A DNA stretch of 64,000 nucleotides from Novosphingobium sp. G106 (lineage in GTDB: Bacteria; Pseudomonadota; Alphaproteobacteria; Sphingomonadales; Sphingomonadaceae). The notes under the pieces were generated by a model that was not told the DNA's origin, made no database searches, and worked only from the letters and a program-made list of their open reading frames with translations. The stretch is from NCBI RefSeq assembly GCF_019075875.1, contig NZ_JAHOOZ010000001.1, forward strand, positions 1,860,001 to 1,924,000, given 5' to 3'. Shown here piece after piece: positions 53,850 through 62,162 of the stretch (position 1 is its first letter; each line of letters starts with the position of its first letter). The position numbers and the translations under genes are program-made.

Positions 53850-55288
53850 CTTTCGCGCTCCTGGCCCGTGCTGCGGAATGGCTCGTTCAGTTCGGCCGGC
53901 TCGAACAGCTTGCCAGGATTGAGAATGCCCTTGGGATCGAGCGCGAGCCTGATCGTCCGCATCAGTGCGAGCTCGCTCGGCGAGCGCGTCCAGCCAAGGT
54001 AGGCGGCCCTGGTCGTGCCGATGCCGTGTTCGGCAGCGATCGATCCGCCAACCCCGCGCACCGCGCCGTAGATCGCGTCGTTCAGAGCCTGCGCTGTGAC
54101 ATCGTCCATCGACCCGGTGCTGACGAGCACGTGCAGATTGCCGTCGCCGGCATGACCATAGAAGAGAACTTTCGCCTCGGGATAGCACGCCAGGACACCG
54201 GCGCGCGCGTCATCGACGAATGCGGGCATGTCGGCGATTCCCATCGAGACATCGTAGGCGGCGAAAGGCCGCAGCGGCGCATAGCCTGGTCCGAGGTCTT
54301 CGCGCACGGCCCACAAGGCATCGCACTCGCGCGCCGATTGCGCGACGACGGCATCGGCGATGAGCCCTTCGGCGACGAGCGACGACAGGGCCGCCTCGAA
54401 GTGATCCCGATCGGCCTCCTGGTTGCCGCCCATCGCCTCGATAAGGGCGTAGACCGGATGGCCGAGCGGCATCGGGCGCGGGCGCTGGGGCAACTGCGCT
54501 TCGGTATGGATGCGGTAGAAGTCCTCCCACATGATCTCGAACGAGGAAAGCTGACCCGACAGCGCGATCTCGAGCTGGCGGAGCACAGCTATGGCATTCT
54601 CGAAGGACGACGCGGCGACCAGCGCCGTCTGGCGCGTCGTTGGCAGCGGGCGCAGCCTCAGCACGGCGCGGGTGACGATCCCCAGAGTTCCCTCGCTACC
54701 GATCAGCAGGTGCTTCCAGGCATAGCCCGCGTTGTCCTTGATCATTTTGCCGAGCGAAGAGACAACGGTTCCATCGGCCAGCACGGCCTCGAGGCCGAGC
54801 ACCATGTCGCGCATCATGCCCCAGCGAAGCACGCGATTACCGCCAGCGTTGGTGCCGATGACGCCGCCGATGACGGCTGAACCGCGCGCACCAAGATCGA
54901 GGGGCAATAAGGCGCCTTGCTGCTCGGCGGCTTCCTGCGCGCGCTGAAGGATACAGCCGGCCTCGAGCGTCATCGTCATCGACAGCCTGTCGATCTCGAC
55001 AATGCGGTTCATGCGCTCGAGCGAAAGCGCGAGGCCCCCGTCCGAGGGAAGCGCGCCCCCGCAGGTGCCGGTCTGGCCGCCGACCACCGTGATCGGAACG
55101 ACAGCAGCGCCGCAAAGCCGCACGACGGCGGCGACCTCCCCGGTATCGGCAGGCCTCGCCAGCCATCCGGGCGTCGCCCGACGCTTGACGCCGATCGCCG
55201 TGCGATAGCGCTCGTCGATGCCCTCGCCCTCCTCGACGAAGGCTTCACCGACGATCGCGGCCAGGTTTTTCCCAAAACTTTCGCTCAT
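53846..55288 (-). CDS. FAD-linked oxidase (D-lactate/glycolate dehydrogenase type)
   Basis: 480 residues. Seen: FAD-binding VVGGQTGTCGGALP, LGARGSAVIGGVIGTNAGGNRVLRWGMMRDMVLG, GSEGTLGIVTRAVLRL, and C-terminal FYGHAGDGNLHV, AAEHGIGTTR and LDPKGILNPGKLF. It oxidises a 2-hydroxy acid to a 2-oxo acid. It is coupled to the AtuA-type gene and divergent from the HpcH-type aldolase, suggesting a shared hydroxy-acid pathway (inference). Confidence 0.92.
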   Translation of the reverse strand: MSESFGKNLAAIVGEAFVEEGEGIDERYRTAIGVKRRATPGWLARPADTGEVAAVVRLCGAAVVPITVVGGQTGTCGGALPSDGGLALSLERMNRIVEIDRLSMTMTLEAGCILQRAQEAAEQQGALLPLDLGARGSAVIGGVIGTNAGGNRVLRWGMMRDMVLGLEAVLADGTVVSSLGKMIKDNAGYAWKHLLIGSEGTLGIVTRAVLRLRPLPTTRQTALVAASSFENAIAVLRQLEIALSGQLSSFEIMWEDFYRIHTEAQLPQRPRPMPLGHPVYALIEAMGGNQEADRDHFEAALSSLVAEGLIADAVVAQSARECDALWAVREDLGPGYAPLRPFAAYDVSMGIADMPAFVDDARAGVLACYPEAKVLFYGHAGDGNLHVLVSTGSMDDVTAQALNDAIYGAVRGVGGSIAAEHGIGTTRAAYLGWTRSPSELALMRTIRLALDPKGILNPGKLFEPAELNEPFRSTGQERER

Positions 55289-55395
55289 CGGCGCCGGTCT
55301 GATCCGGCAGGCAGATCAAGGCAATGAAAATGTTATTCGCAAAGTGCATTTTATCATTTAGCGATGGCGACCGGCCAAAAAGCGGACCTCGACAT

Positions 55396-56143
55396 ATGAA
55401 CGATGAGACACGGGCAGCGGCGCAAGGCCGCGAGAGCTACGGCAGCTGGATCACGATCGGCGACAGCCTGTCTGCCGAGTTGATGGCGCGTGCGGGCTTC
55501 GACTGGCTGATCCTCGATGGCCAGCATGGCGGCGTGAACGAAGCCAACATGCTGCCCTTGCTGCAGGCGGCGGCGCTTGGCGGAACGCCTGCGCTCGTGC
55601 GCGTCACATGGAACGACGCCGCGCTCATCATGAGGGCATTGGACCTCGGTGCCGCAGGCGTCGTCGTTCCAATGGTATCGACGGCAGAGGAAGCCGCGCA
55701 GGCGGCGCAGGCGGTTCGCTATCCGCCCGCGGGGATCCGCTCCTATGGCCAGGTGCGCGGCTATGCCGCTGCGGGGGGAAGCACCCCGAGGCGAGCCGCT
55801 CTGCCTCGTCATGATCGAGACGCGCAGCGCGCTCGGCAACCTCGATGCCATCGCCGCGACACCCGGTGTCGACGGCCTTTTCATCGGACCCTTGGACCTT
55901 TCGATCTCGATGGGGTTCGGTCCCGCCATGACGACACCCGACGAGGTCCTGGATGCGATCGCCGATATCGCCGAGGCCTGCATCAGGCACGGCGTCATCT
56001 GTGGCGCGGCGAGCCTGGGGCCACAGAACGCCGAAGCGCTGCGCGCTCGCGGCGTCCACTTTCTCATTCTGGGGAGCGACGCGGGCTTCTTGCGCCGCGG
56101 CGCGGCGGCCGAAGTCGCCCGGGCGAGGGAATGGACGATCTGA
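55396..56143 (+). pseudogene. HpcH/HpaI aldolase-citrate lyase family protein, one frameshift
   Basis: Class II pyruvate aldolase family. The first frame has YGSWITIGDSLSAELMARAG, DWLILDGQHGG and VVVPMVSTAEEA. The second has PLCLVMIETRSAL, GLFIGPLDLSISMG and the terminal GSDAGFLRRG. Removing one base from the G6 run at 55773-55778 gives 248 residues, family-normal. The start is uncertain: 55396 (MNDETR) or the first ATG at 55324. It cleaves a 4-hydroxy-2-oxo acid to pyruvate and an aldehyde. Confidence 0.88.
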
Positions 56144-56177
56144 GGTCGCTCCGGCCGCACGAGCCCGGCCGGTTGGG

Positions 56178-57287
56178 CTAGGCGAAGATGGGCGGCAGGA
56201 GGCGAAGCGCGATCATGCGCTCCAGCTGCAGCAGGAGCGATTCCAAGCTGTCGCGGCATCTGTCAAAGCCGGCCTGGCGCAGCTTGATCGTGCTCAGCAG
56301 CACTGGGCTCGCCTTTTCAGCGATCTGCCGGCTGCCCAGCAGATCGAGATAGACGTCGGACTGGCCCAGCAAGGCCGCCAGCGAATGCTCGGCAAGGTCA
56401 TGCCGTCTGGCGATCGCTTGCCAGGCCGCCTGGCTCTCATGCGCTGCGAAAAACGCGCGAAAGGCGCTAGGCGCTGGCCCCTCCTCGCCCAGCCCGCATC
56501 GGCGCGCGAGGTCCGGCCAGGCGTGGCGCAAGACGAAAGTATCGCCATTGGTGATATTGAAGATCTCGCCGGCGGCAGCGGGCGTCCGCGCCGCCCAGGC
56601 CATCGCTTGGGCAAGCAAGCCGGCATCGACCATTTCCCAAAGCGCATTGCCGCTCGCCGGCAAAACAAATGGAAGGCCAAGTTCGCGGCAGAGCGCTGCA
56701 TAGGCGCCGATCGCAGCCACGGGGTTCATCGCCGCTCCCGGTGCCCAGCCCAGCAGGATCTGCGGCCTGAAAATCGTGAAGCCGAACCCGTCCCTCGCAG
56801 CTGCCGCGCGAAGCCGGTCCTCGTGCAGCCAGTAGAAATTGGCATGGGGATCGCGCGGGCTTTCCTCGCGCAGCGGCACGGTGACGGGATGGACATGCGC
56901 GCCGTATGCCTTGGCGCCTTGCAGCAGAGAGACGTGCTCAAGGCTTCCCCTGCCCAGTAGCGGAGTCAGCAGGTTCGCGAACATCGCATCGTTCTGGGCC
57001 ATACGCTCGGGATCGCGCCACCCCGGTGCGAGGTCCGGGGCTTCGGAAACCGCCGCGTAGATGAGATGGGTGACCGGCGGCAGCCTATCCACGAGGGTGG
57101 CGCAGGCCGCCGCATCGCCTAGATCGACGGCCGCATGATCGAAATCGCAGCCAGGGTCCACGACCGGGCGCCGCCGCGACAGTGCGGTCACCCGCCACCC
57201 TGACATCTGCGCGAAATGCTCGGTTGCGGCACTGCCGATGACGCCGCTCGCCCCCGCGACCAGCAGGTGAGATCGCTCGGAGCTCAT
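56178..57287 (-). CDS. PRISE-type SDR (progesterone 5-beta-reductase/iridoid-synthase-like)
   Basis: 369 residues. Seen: an N-terminal LLVAGASGVIGSAATEHF, GCDFDHAAVDLGD, LLQGAKAYGAH, NFYWLHEDRL (the conserved Tyr region of PRISE enzymes), FRPQILLGWAPG and ITNGDTFVLRHAWP. PRISE enzymes reduce the C=C of enones with NADPH. The ATG overlaps the Baeyer-Villiger gene stop (ATGA), so the start at 57287 is firm despite a longer open frame. It is the last gene of the operon. Confidence 0.88.
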   Translation of the reverse strand: MSSERSHLLVAGASGVIGSAATEHFAQMSGWRVTALSRRRPVVDPGCDFDHAAVDLGDAAACATLVDRLPPVTHLIYAAVSEAPDLAPGWRDPERMAQNDAMFANLLTPLLGRGSLEHVSLLQGAKAYGAHVHPVTVPLREESPRDPHANFYWLHEDRLRAAAARDGFGFTIFRPQILLGWAPGAAMNPVAAIGAYAALCRELGLPFVLPASGNALWEMVDAGLLAQAMAWAARTPAAAGEIFNITNGDTFVLRHAWPDLARRCGLGEEGPAPSAFRAFFAAHESQAAWQAIARRHDLAEHSLAALLGQSDVYLDLLGSRQIAEKASPVLLSTIKLRQAGFDRCRDSLESLLLQLERMIALRLLPPIFA

Positions 57288-59101
57288 TGCGTCAACTCGA
57301 GCCCGGCAAGGCCTCCCGCCGCGCGCCAGGCTGCGATGATCTCGTAAAAAGCGAGAGGGCCGCCGCCATAGGCGCTGTTGCGGGCATTGAGGCGGCTGAC
57401 ATCGCCTTCGTGATTGAAGTAGCTCGGCGTGCATTCGCGCAAAGCCTCGACAACCGGGACGGCTGCCCGGTCGATCTCGGCGACCCAGGCTTCCTCGGCC
57501 GCCCTCGATGCCTCGATCCTAGCCGCGCCCCGCTCCCGCGCTTGCGCCAGGATGTGGGCGATATGGCGCGCCTGCTCGCCGATCATGTGCGGGAAGTTGA
57601 GCGAGAGGCCCGTCTGCACGTGCGACATGATGAAGAGGTTGGGAAACCCGTGCGTCGCGTAGCCATGGAAAGTCTGCGCGCCATTGGCCCACTTGTCCTT
57701 CAAGGTCAGCCCGCCCCGCCCCGCGATGGCGAAACTGATACGCTTGGCGAAGGGACTGCTCGCATCGTAGCCCGTGCTGTAGATCAGGCAGTCGACCGGA
57801 AATTCGCGGCCGTTCGCGACTGGCCCACGCGCGGTGATCCGCTCGACCCCCTCTCCCCGCGTGTCGACCAGCGTCACGTTGGGGCGGTTGAAGGTCGGCA
57901 GGTAGCCGTCGTGGAAACAGGGCCGCTTGCAAAAGCGGTCGTACCAGGGTTTGAGCGCTTCCGCCGTCGCAGGGTCGCCGACGACCTTCTCGACCCTCTG
58001 GCGGATCTCTTCCATCTTCAAGAGATCGGCGAGCGGCGCGACTTCATAGGGATTGGCGATCTCCAGGCCGAGATCACGAGCCTGGACGAGGAGACTTCGC
58101 ATGTTGCGCGGGATCGAGGTCCAGCCATCTCCCACCAGATCCTCCTCGAGAAGGGCGCCGCCCACCAGGGCCGTGAAGTTCTCCATCCGCTTTTGCTGCC
58201 AGCCCGCTTCCAGGCCCTCGAATTCCCCAGGATCGAGCGCGCGGTCGTCGCGCCTGTCGATCGAGGAAGGCGTGCGCTGGAACACATAGAGATGCTTTGC
58301 CGCTGCGCCGAGATGCGGAATGCATTGGACCGCCGTCGCCCCCGTCCCGATGATCCCGACGACCTTGTCGGTAAGACCCGCGAGCCCTCCCTCGGGAGAG
58401 CCGCCCGTGTAGGCATAGTCCCAGCGGCTGGTGTGGAAGGAATGGCCGCCAAAGTCGCCCAGACCCGGCAAGTCGGCCAGCTTCGGCCGATCCATGACGC
58501 CGGCCGAAACGACGACGAAACGGGCCCGCATCGCGTCGCCGCGATCGGTGCGGATAGTCCAGAAACCGGCGGTCTCGTCCCAGGCGATGTCCGTCACGTC
58601 GGTGTGGAAACAGGCGTCGCGGTGAAGGTCGAACCGATCTGCGATCAACTGGCAATGCGCGAAAATCTCAGGCCCTGTGGCGTACTTGCGAGGAGGCAGC
58701 ACGCCCAGCTCCTCGAGGAGCGGCAGGTAGATCGGCGCTTCGGTGTCGCAAGCCGCACCCGGGTATCGGTTCCAGTACCATACGCCGCCAAAATCGCCGG
58801 CGCGGTCGATGAAGCGCAAACCCTCCAGGCCCGCCTTGCGCAGTGCGGCGCCAAGCAGAAGACCACCGAAGCCCGCGCCGATGATCGCGATATCGACCTC
58901 GTCGCTCAGCGGAGCCCTTGCGGGACCTGTATCATCGGCCGGGTCCCGCTCGTAACGATGATGATGGGCGCGGTCGATCCGGACGAACTGCCCCAACCCT
59001 TCCGGGCGCAGACGCCTGTCGCGCTCGGCGCGGTATCTTGCGCGTAATGCGGCGGGATCGATGCCGCGGGCTTGGTTGAGCGGTTCGAGCTTGTCGCTCA
59101 T
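57284..59101 (-). CDS. Baeyer-Villiger monooxygenase (FAD, NADPH)
   Basis: 605 residues. Seen: AIIGAGFGGLLLGAALRKAG, FGGVWYWNRYPGAACDTE, the BVMO fingerprint FGGHSFHTSRWDY (FxGxxxHxxxW), GIIGTGATAVQCIPHL, and FHGYATHGFPNLFI. It inserts oxygen next to a ketone, making an ester or lactone. Its start overlaps the SDR stop. Combined with PRISE and SDR it points to degradation of a cyclic or terpenoid ketone (inference). Confidence 0.93.
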   Translation of the reverse strand: MSDKLEPLNQARGIDPAALRARYRAERDRRLRPEGLGQFVRIDRAHHHRYERDPADDTGPARAPLSDEVDIAIIGAGFGGLLLGAALRKAGLEGLRFIDRAGDFGGVWYWNRYPGAACDTEAPIYLPLLEELGVLPPRKYATGPEIFAHCQLIADRFDLHRDACFHTDVTDIAWDETAGFWTIRTDRGDAMRARFVVVSAGVMDRPKLADLPGLGDFGGHSFHTSRWDYAYTGGSPEGGLAGLTDKVVGIIGTGATAVQCIPHLGAAAKHLYVFQRTPSSIDRRDDRALDPGEFEGLEAGWQQKRMENFTALVGGALLEEDLVGDGWTSIPRNMRSLLVQARDLGLEIANPYEVAPLADLLKMEEIRQRVEKVVGDPATAEALKPWYDRFCKRPCFHDGYLPTFNRPNVTLVDTRGEGVERITARGPVANGREFPVDCLIYSTGYDASSPFAKRISFAIAGRGGLTLKDKWANGAQTFHGYATHGFPNLFIMSHVQTGLSLNFPHMIGEQARHIAHILAQARERGAARIEASRAAEEAWVAEIDRAAVPVVEALRECTPSYFNHEGDVSRLNARNSAYGGGPLAFYEIIAAWRAAGGLAGLELTQ

Positions 59102-60033
59102 GCCAATCTCGCCAGCATTTCACGCACGGCGAGGGCTTCATCGTAGACGCTCATGGGTTCTATAACCGCATCCGCATCGCAGATCTGCGGCCAGTGATCG
59201 GCGATGTGCTCCGCGCTCGGGAGCACTGGCGCGAGCCACCCGTCTGCCACGGCGATCGCGACGCGAGCGTAGCGCCCGCTGCAGGCCGAATATGTGCCGT
59301 GCGTCGCCGCGCAGTCCTCGCTGACGAGATACATCGCGAGCGGCACGGTCCAGTCGGGATCGAGCCGCTCGCCCCCGCCCGCCGGCAAGGCGATCAGCTT
59401 GCCAAGCGCCGCGCCGACCTCCTTCACTTCGTTTCTCCAGGCAAAGTCCACTCCGTCCGCCATGCGGGTGCGCGCGTTGGGGGCGATGACATTGCACAGC
59501 ACGCCGTGATCCTTGCCTTCGAGAGCGACCGCATTGGCCAGCCCGACGATGCCGGCCTTGGCGGCTGCGTAGCTAGCTTGCCAGGGATGACCGAACAGGC
59601 CCGACGACGAGGCGGTAAACAGCAGGCGGCCGTAGCCTTGCTGCTTCATCGCGGCGAAGGCGGGCTGACCTGCATGGAAGGCGCCTTTGAGATGCACATC
59701 GATGACATCGTCGATGTCGTTCTCGCTCATCTCATCGAAGCGCGCCTGGCGCAGGATTCCCGCATTGCTGATGAGGATATCGATCTTGCCGAATTCTGCG
59801 ATCGCCCGATCGACAATGGCTCTGCCGCCCGCCCGCGTAGCCACGCTGTCGGAGTTGGCGACAGCATAGCCTCCTGACGAGGTGATTTGGGCGGCGACCT
59901 CGTCCGCCGCATCGCCGCCAATATCGTTGACCACCACGCAGGCGCCGCGGCGCGCCAGCTCGAGCGCATAGGCCCGGCCAAGACCGGCGCCTGCGCCCGT
60001 CACGGCAGCGACCCTGCCTGCAAAGGATAGCAT
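59098..60033 (-). CDS. SDR, MFE-2/17-beta-HSD4-like
   Basis: 311 residues. Seen: AVTGAGAGLGRAYALELA, VVVNDIGGDAADEV, SNAG, Ser in LLFTASSSGLFG, and YAAAKAG. The VVNDIGG segment is typical of the dehydrogenase domain of peroxisomal-type multifunctional enzyme 2. It oxidises a hydroxyacyl-CoA or a steroid/terpenoid alcohol. The start overlaps the end of the NTF2-like gene. Confidence 0.9.
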   Translation of the reverse strand: MLSFAGRVAAVTGAGAGLGRAYALELARRGACVVVNDIGGDAADEVAAQITSSGGYAVANSDSVATRAGGRAIVDRAIAEFGKIDILISNAGILRQARFDEMSENDIDDVIDVHLKGAFHAGQPAFAAMKQQGYGRLLFTASSSGLFGHPWQASYAAAKAGIVGLANAVALEGKDHGVLCNVIAPNARTRMADGVDFAWRNEVKEVGAALGKLIALPAGGGERLDPDWTVPLAMYLVSEDCAATHGTYSACSGRYARVAIAVADGWLAPVLPSAEHIADHWPQICDADAVIEPMSVYDEALAVREMLARLA

Positions 60034-60407
60034 TACCGCTCAGATTCCAGGCTGAAACTGGCGGCGCGGTCGATGTACTCATCGAGGCGCCGGATTTGGC
60101 CGCCGTCCATGACGACGACGACGCAGACTTCCCAGGACAATTGCTTTCCGCCGGCAGTACGCACGGTCATTACGTGCTGGCGAACGAAGCCATTGGTAGT
60201 TGCCTGGCTACGCACGTCGGTGAAAGTCCGTTCCGGAAAGTTGGCGACGAACGCCTTCCATTCACGCTCGGAGCCCTCGCGGTCATGCGCTATGCGATCG
60301 AAATTATGCCAGATCTGGGCGTCTGGTGCGAGCCACTCCAGCGCGGCGGCAATCTCGCCGGCAGCGAGATGCTCGAACACCCGGTCGAGCGGGTTGATAT
60401 CGCTCAT
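60033..60407 (-). CDS. NTF2/SnoaL-like protein
   Basis: 124 residues. Seen: VFEHLAAGEIAAALEWLAPDAQIWHNFD, a WKAFVANFPERTFTDV helix-strand and VVVVMDGGQIRRLDEYID. It is a small alpha-beta cone used by isomerases, dehydratases and epoxide hydrolases. Its stop overlaps the SDR start by one base; the dioxygenase-like gene ends two bases before its start. Confidence 0.85.
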   Translation of the reverse strand: MSDINPLDRVFEHLAAGEIAAALEWLAPDAQIWHNFDRIAHDREGSEREWKAFVANFPERTFTDVRSQATTNGFVRQHVMTVRTAGGKQLSWEVCVVVVMDGGQIRRLDEYIDRAASFSLESER

Positions 60408-60409
60408 GT

Positions 60410-61204
60410 TCAGAGTGTTTCCCTTCCGTTGACCCTGCCCATGACCTGAGGCCGGAAGCCCAGCAGAGTCTGCAGGGTTTCTGACCCGAACTGGCGCACG
60501 GCCGGGTTCAGCGAAAGGAACCAGTTCTCCTGCGGCATGAACGTCGGCAGCGTGTAGACGCTGAAGATCCCGGCGCGGCGGCTGGTGCCCCGATTTTCGC
60601 CGCTCGTATGCCAGGTCCGCCCATCGAGCACGACGGCCGAACCGGCTGGAACTTCCACCGACACCAAATCCATGGGATCGCCGGCTTTCGGCTGGCGGTT
60701 GTGCCGGTGGCTACCGAACGCAACTCGGGTCGCGCCGTTCGTCACCGTGAAGTCGTCGATGCAGAAGCCGATGTTGAGAACCATCGGTCGATCCCAGCCC
60801 CAGGGTTCGGGGAGCACGCCCTGGTCGGCATGGATTACCATGCTCGATCCGCCCGGACCGGTGATGTTTGCTGCCATGCTGGAGAGCAGCGCTGGCCACC
60901 CGAGCGCCGCCTTGACGATCTCCAGGACGAGCGGAAGCTCGGCGAGATGGCAGAAGACCGGGTCGCGGCTCGGCAGGTTCCAGATGCGCTGGTTGATCCC
61001 GTCGTCGTTGCCGTACTGGTAGGTGTCCCCCCACTTGTATTTCTGGTCGTTCTGCGCCGCGCGGTAGACAGCCGTCCGGATTTCCGAAAGGAGCGCGGGA
61101 TCAAGCGCTTCGGCGATCACGCAGCCTCCGTGACTGGCGAGATCCGCCAGACCCTGCTCGAGGCTCGTGGTCGGGCTCGGGGCGGTCTGGAATGTCGTTG
61201 CCAT
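60410..61204 (-). CDS. Phytanoyl-CoA dioxygenase (PhyH) family protein
   Basis: 264 residues. Fe(II)/2-oxoglutarate oxygenase. Seen: the HxD in VIHADQGVLPEPWGW and the distal His in GRTWHTSGENRGT with Arg shortly after (RRAGIFSVY). It hydroxylates an unactivated carbon. First oxygenase of the operon, ten bases after the cupin gene. Confidence 0.9.
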   Translation of the reverse strand: MATTFQTAPSPTTSLEQGLADLASHGGCVIAEALDPALLSEIRTAVYRAAQNDQKYKWGDTYQYGNDDGINQRIWNLPSRDPVFCHLAELPLVLEIVKAALGWPALLSSMAANITGPGGSSMVIHADQGVLPEPWGWDRPMVLNIGFCIDDFTVTNGATRVAFGSHRHNRQPKAGDPMDLVSVEVPAGSAVVLDGRTWHTSGENRGTSRRAGIFSVYTLPTFMPQENWFLSLNPAVRQFGSETLQTLLGFRPQVMGRVNGRETL

Positions 61205-61213
61205 ACGGGCGGC

Positions 61214-61735
61214 TCAGACGTTCAGCGACGGACGTTTTGCGACCTTCCAGTCCGCCAGGTTCGCAGCAACGGTCTCTGCTGCCTTGGCGTAGAACGCTTC
61301 CCCCTTCGAGAGATTGAGGAAGCCAAACGTGCCGGCGTGACGAAACTCGAGAACCTCGACGCCGTTGGACCCTGGACGGTAGGTATAGGGCACATCCTTG
61401 GGCACGAAGAAACTGTCGCGCGGGCCGAGTTCTTCCGTGCCGATCCTGAGGTTGCCCGAGATCACATAGTAGAGACAATCCGAGTCGTGACTGTGAAGGG
61501 TCAGCGGATAGCCGTTCTTGAGCCACGCATGGGCCAGGCTGAAACCCGGCAGGTCGACGAGGATGCGCACGTCGTCCCCCTCTAGGTAGCCTGCCTCGAC
61601 GAGCTTGCGCATTCCGGCGCGCTGGACGTCGCTCATCGGCGCCATTTCCATGCAGCCGGCTTCGACGAGTCCGGGTGCATCCGCGCCGCGAAAGATCGTA
61701 AAACCCCCGGACACCGCGGCTTCGCTCTTTGCCAT
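61214..61735 (-). CDS. Cupin-domain protein
   Basis: 173 residues. Seen: a cupin core with LTLHSHDSDCLYYVISGNLRIGTEELGPRDSFFVPKDVPYTYRPG, with metal-ligand-like His-x-His (HSH), Asp and an acidic residue. Cupins can be dioxygenases, isomerases or sensors. First gene of the operon running to 56178. Confidence 0.88.
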   Translation of the reverse strand: MAKSEAAVSGGFTIFRGADAPGLVEAGCMEMAPMSDVQRAGMRKLVEAGYLEGDDVRILVDLPGFSLAHAWLKNGYPLTLHSHDSDCLYYVISGNLRIGTEELGPRDSFFVPKDVPYTYRPGSNGVEVLEFRHAGTFGFLNLSKGEAFYAKAAETVAANLADWKVAKRPSLNV

Positions 61736-62162
61736 CAGACCATTCCTCTCAGAAGGGCGTGACAGTAGTCAGCCACCTATTGAAATGCAACGCGGCAATA
61801 TCGTTCTTTGCGCGGCGACAGAAAGCCATCGCCTGCTCGGCAGCCCCCCCCCGGCTCCCCCGGCTCCCCCGGACGGGGTGCCCGCCACGGCTCAAATAGG
61901 ACACCGCCCAGGTGAAGCGGCGCGCCGGCGCATCGGCATCTGGCCCGCGACCCATCTATCTGCAACTTTAGGCCAATTCGTTGGAAAGGGGGGGGGACCA
62001 GATCACTCGTCTCCCGTGAGCCCTGGCGTTCGATGCTGCTCCTCCACGACACAGGTCCGTCCGTCATCATCCGGCAAAGGCCCGGCGATCTATTTATTTC
62101 AATGCACCTGATGCATAAAATTGCTAAACGGTAGCGGCCGGGTGAGAGATGAAAGCGCTGCG
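61736..62162. other. Divergent intergenic region with long homopolymers
   Basis: 427 bases between the cupin and the fusion gene. It holds a C9 run (61844-61852), CGGCTCCCC repeats (61852-61869) and a G9 run (61988-61996), the longest homopolymers in the window. It contains both promoters; no gene is seen. Confidence 0.5.

Noticed and set aside
52164..54002. 612-codon plus-strand frame opposite the AtuA-type gene
   Set aside because: No motifs; the reverse strand encodes a recognisable DUF1446 protein.
57287..59047. 586-codon plus-strand frame opposite the Baeyer-Villiger gene
   Set aside because: Shadow; the minus strand carries the BVMO fingerprint.
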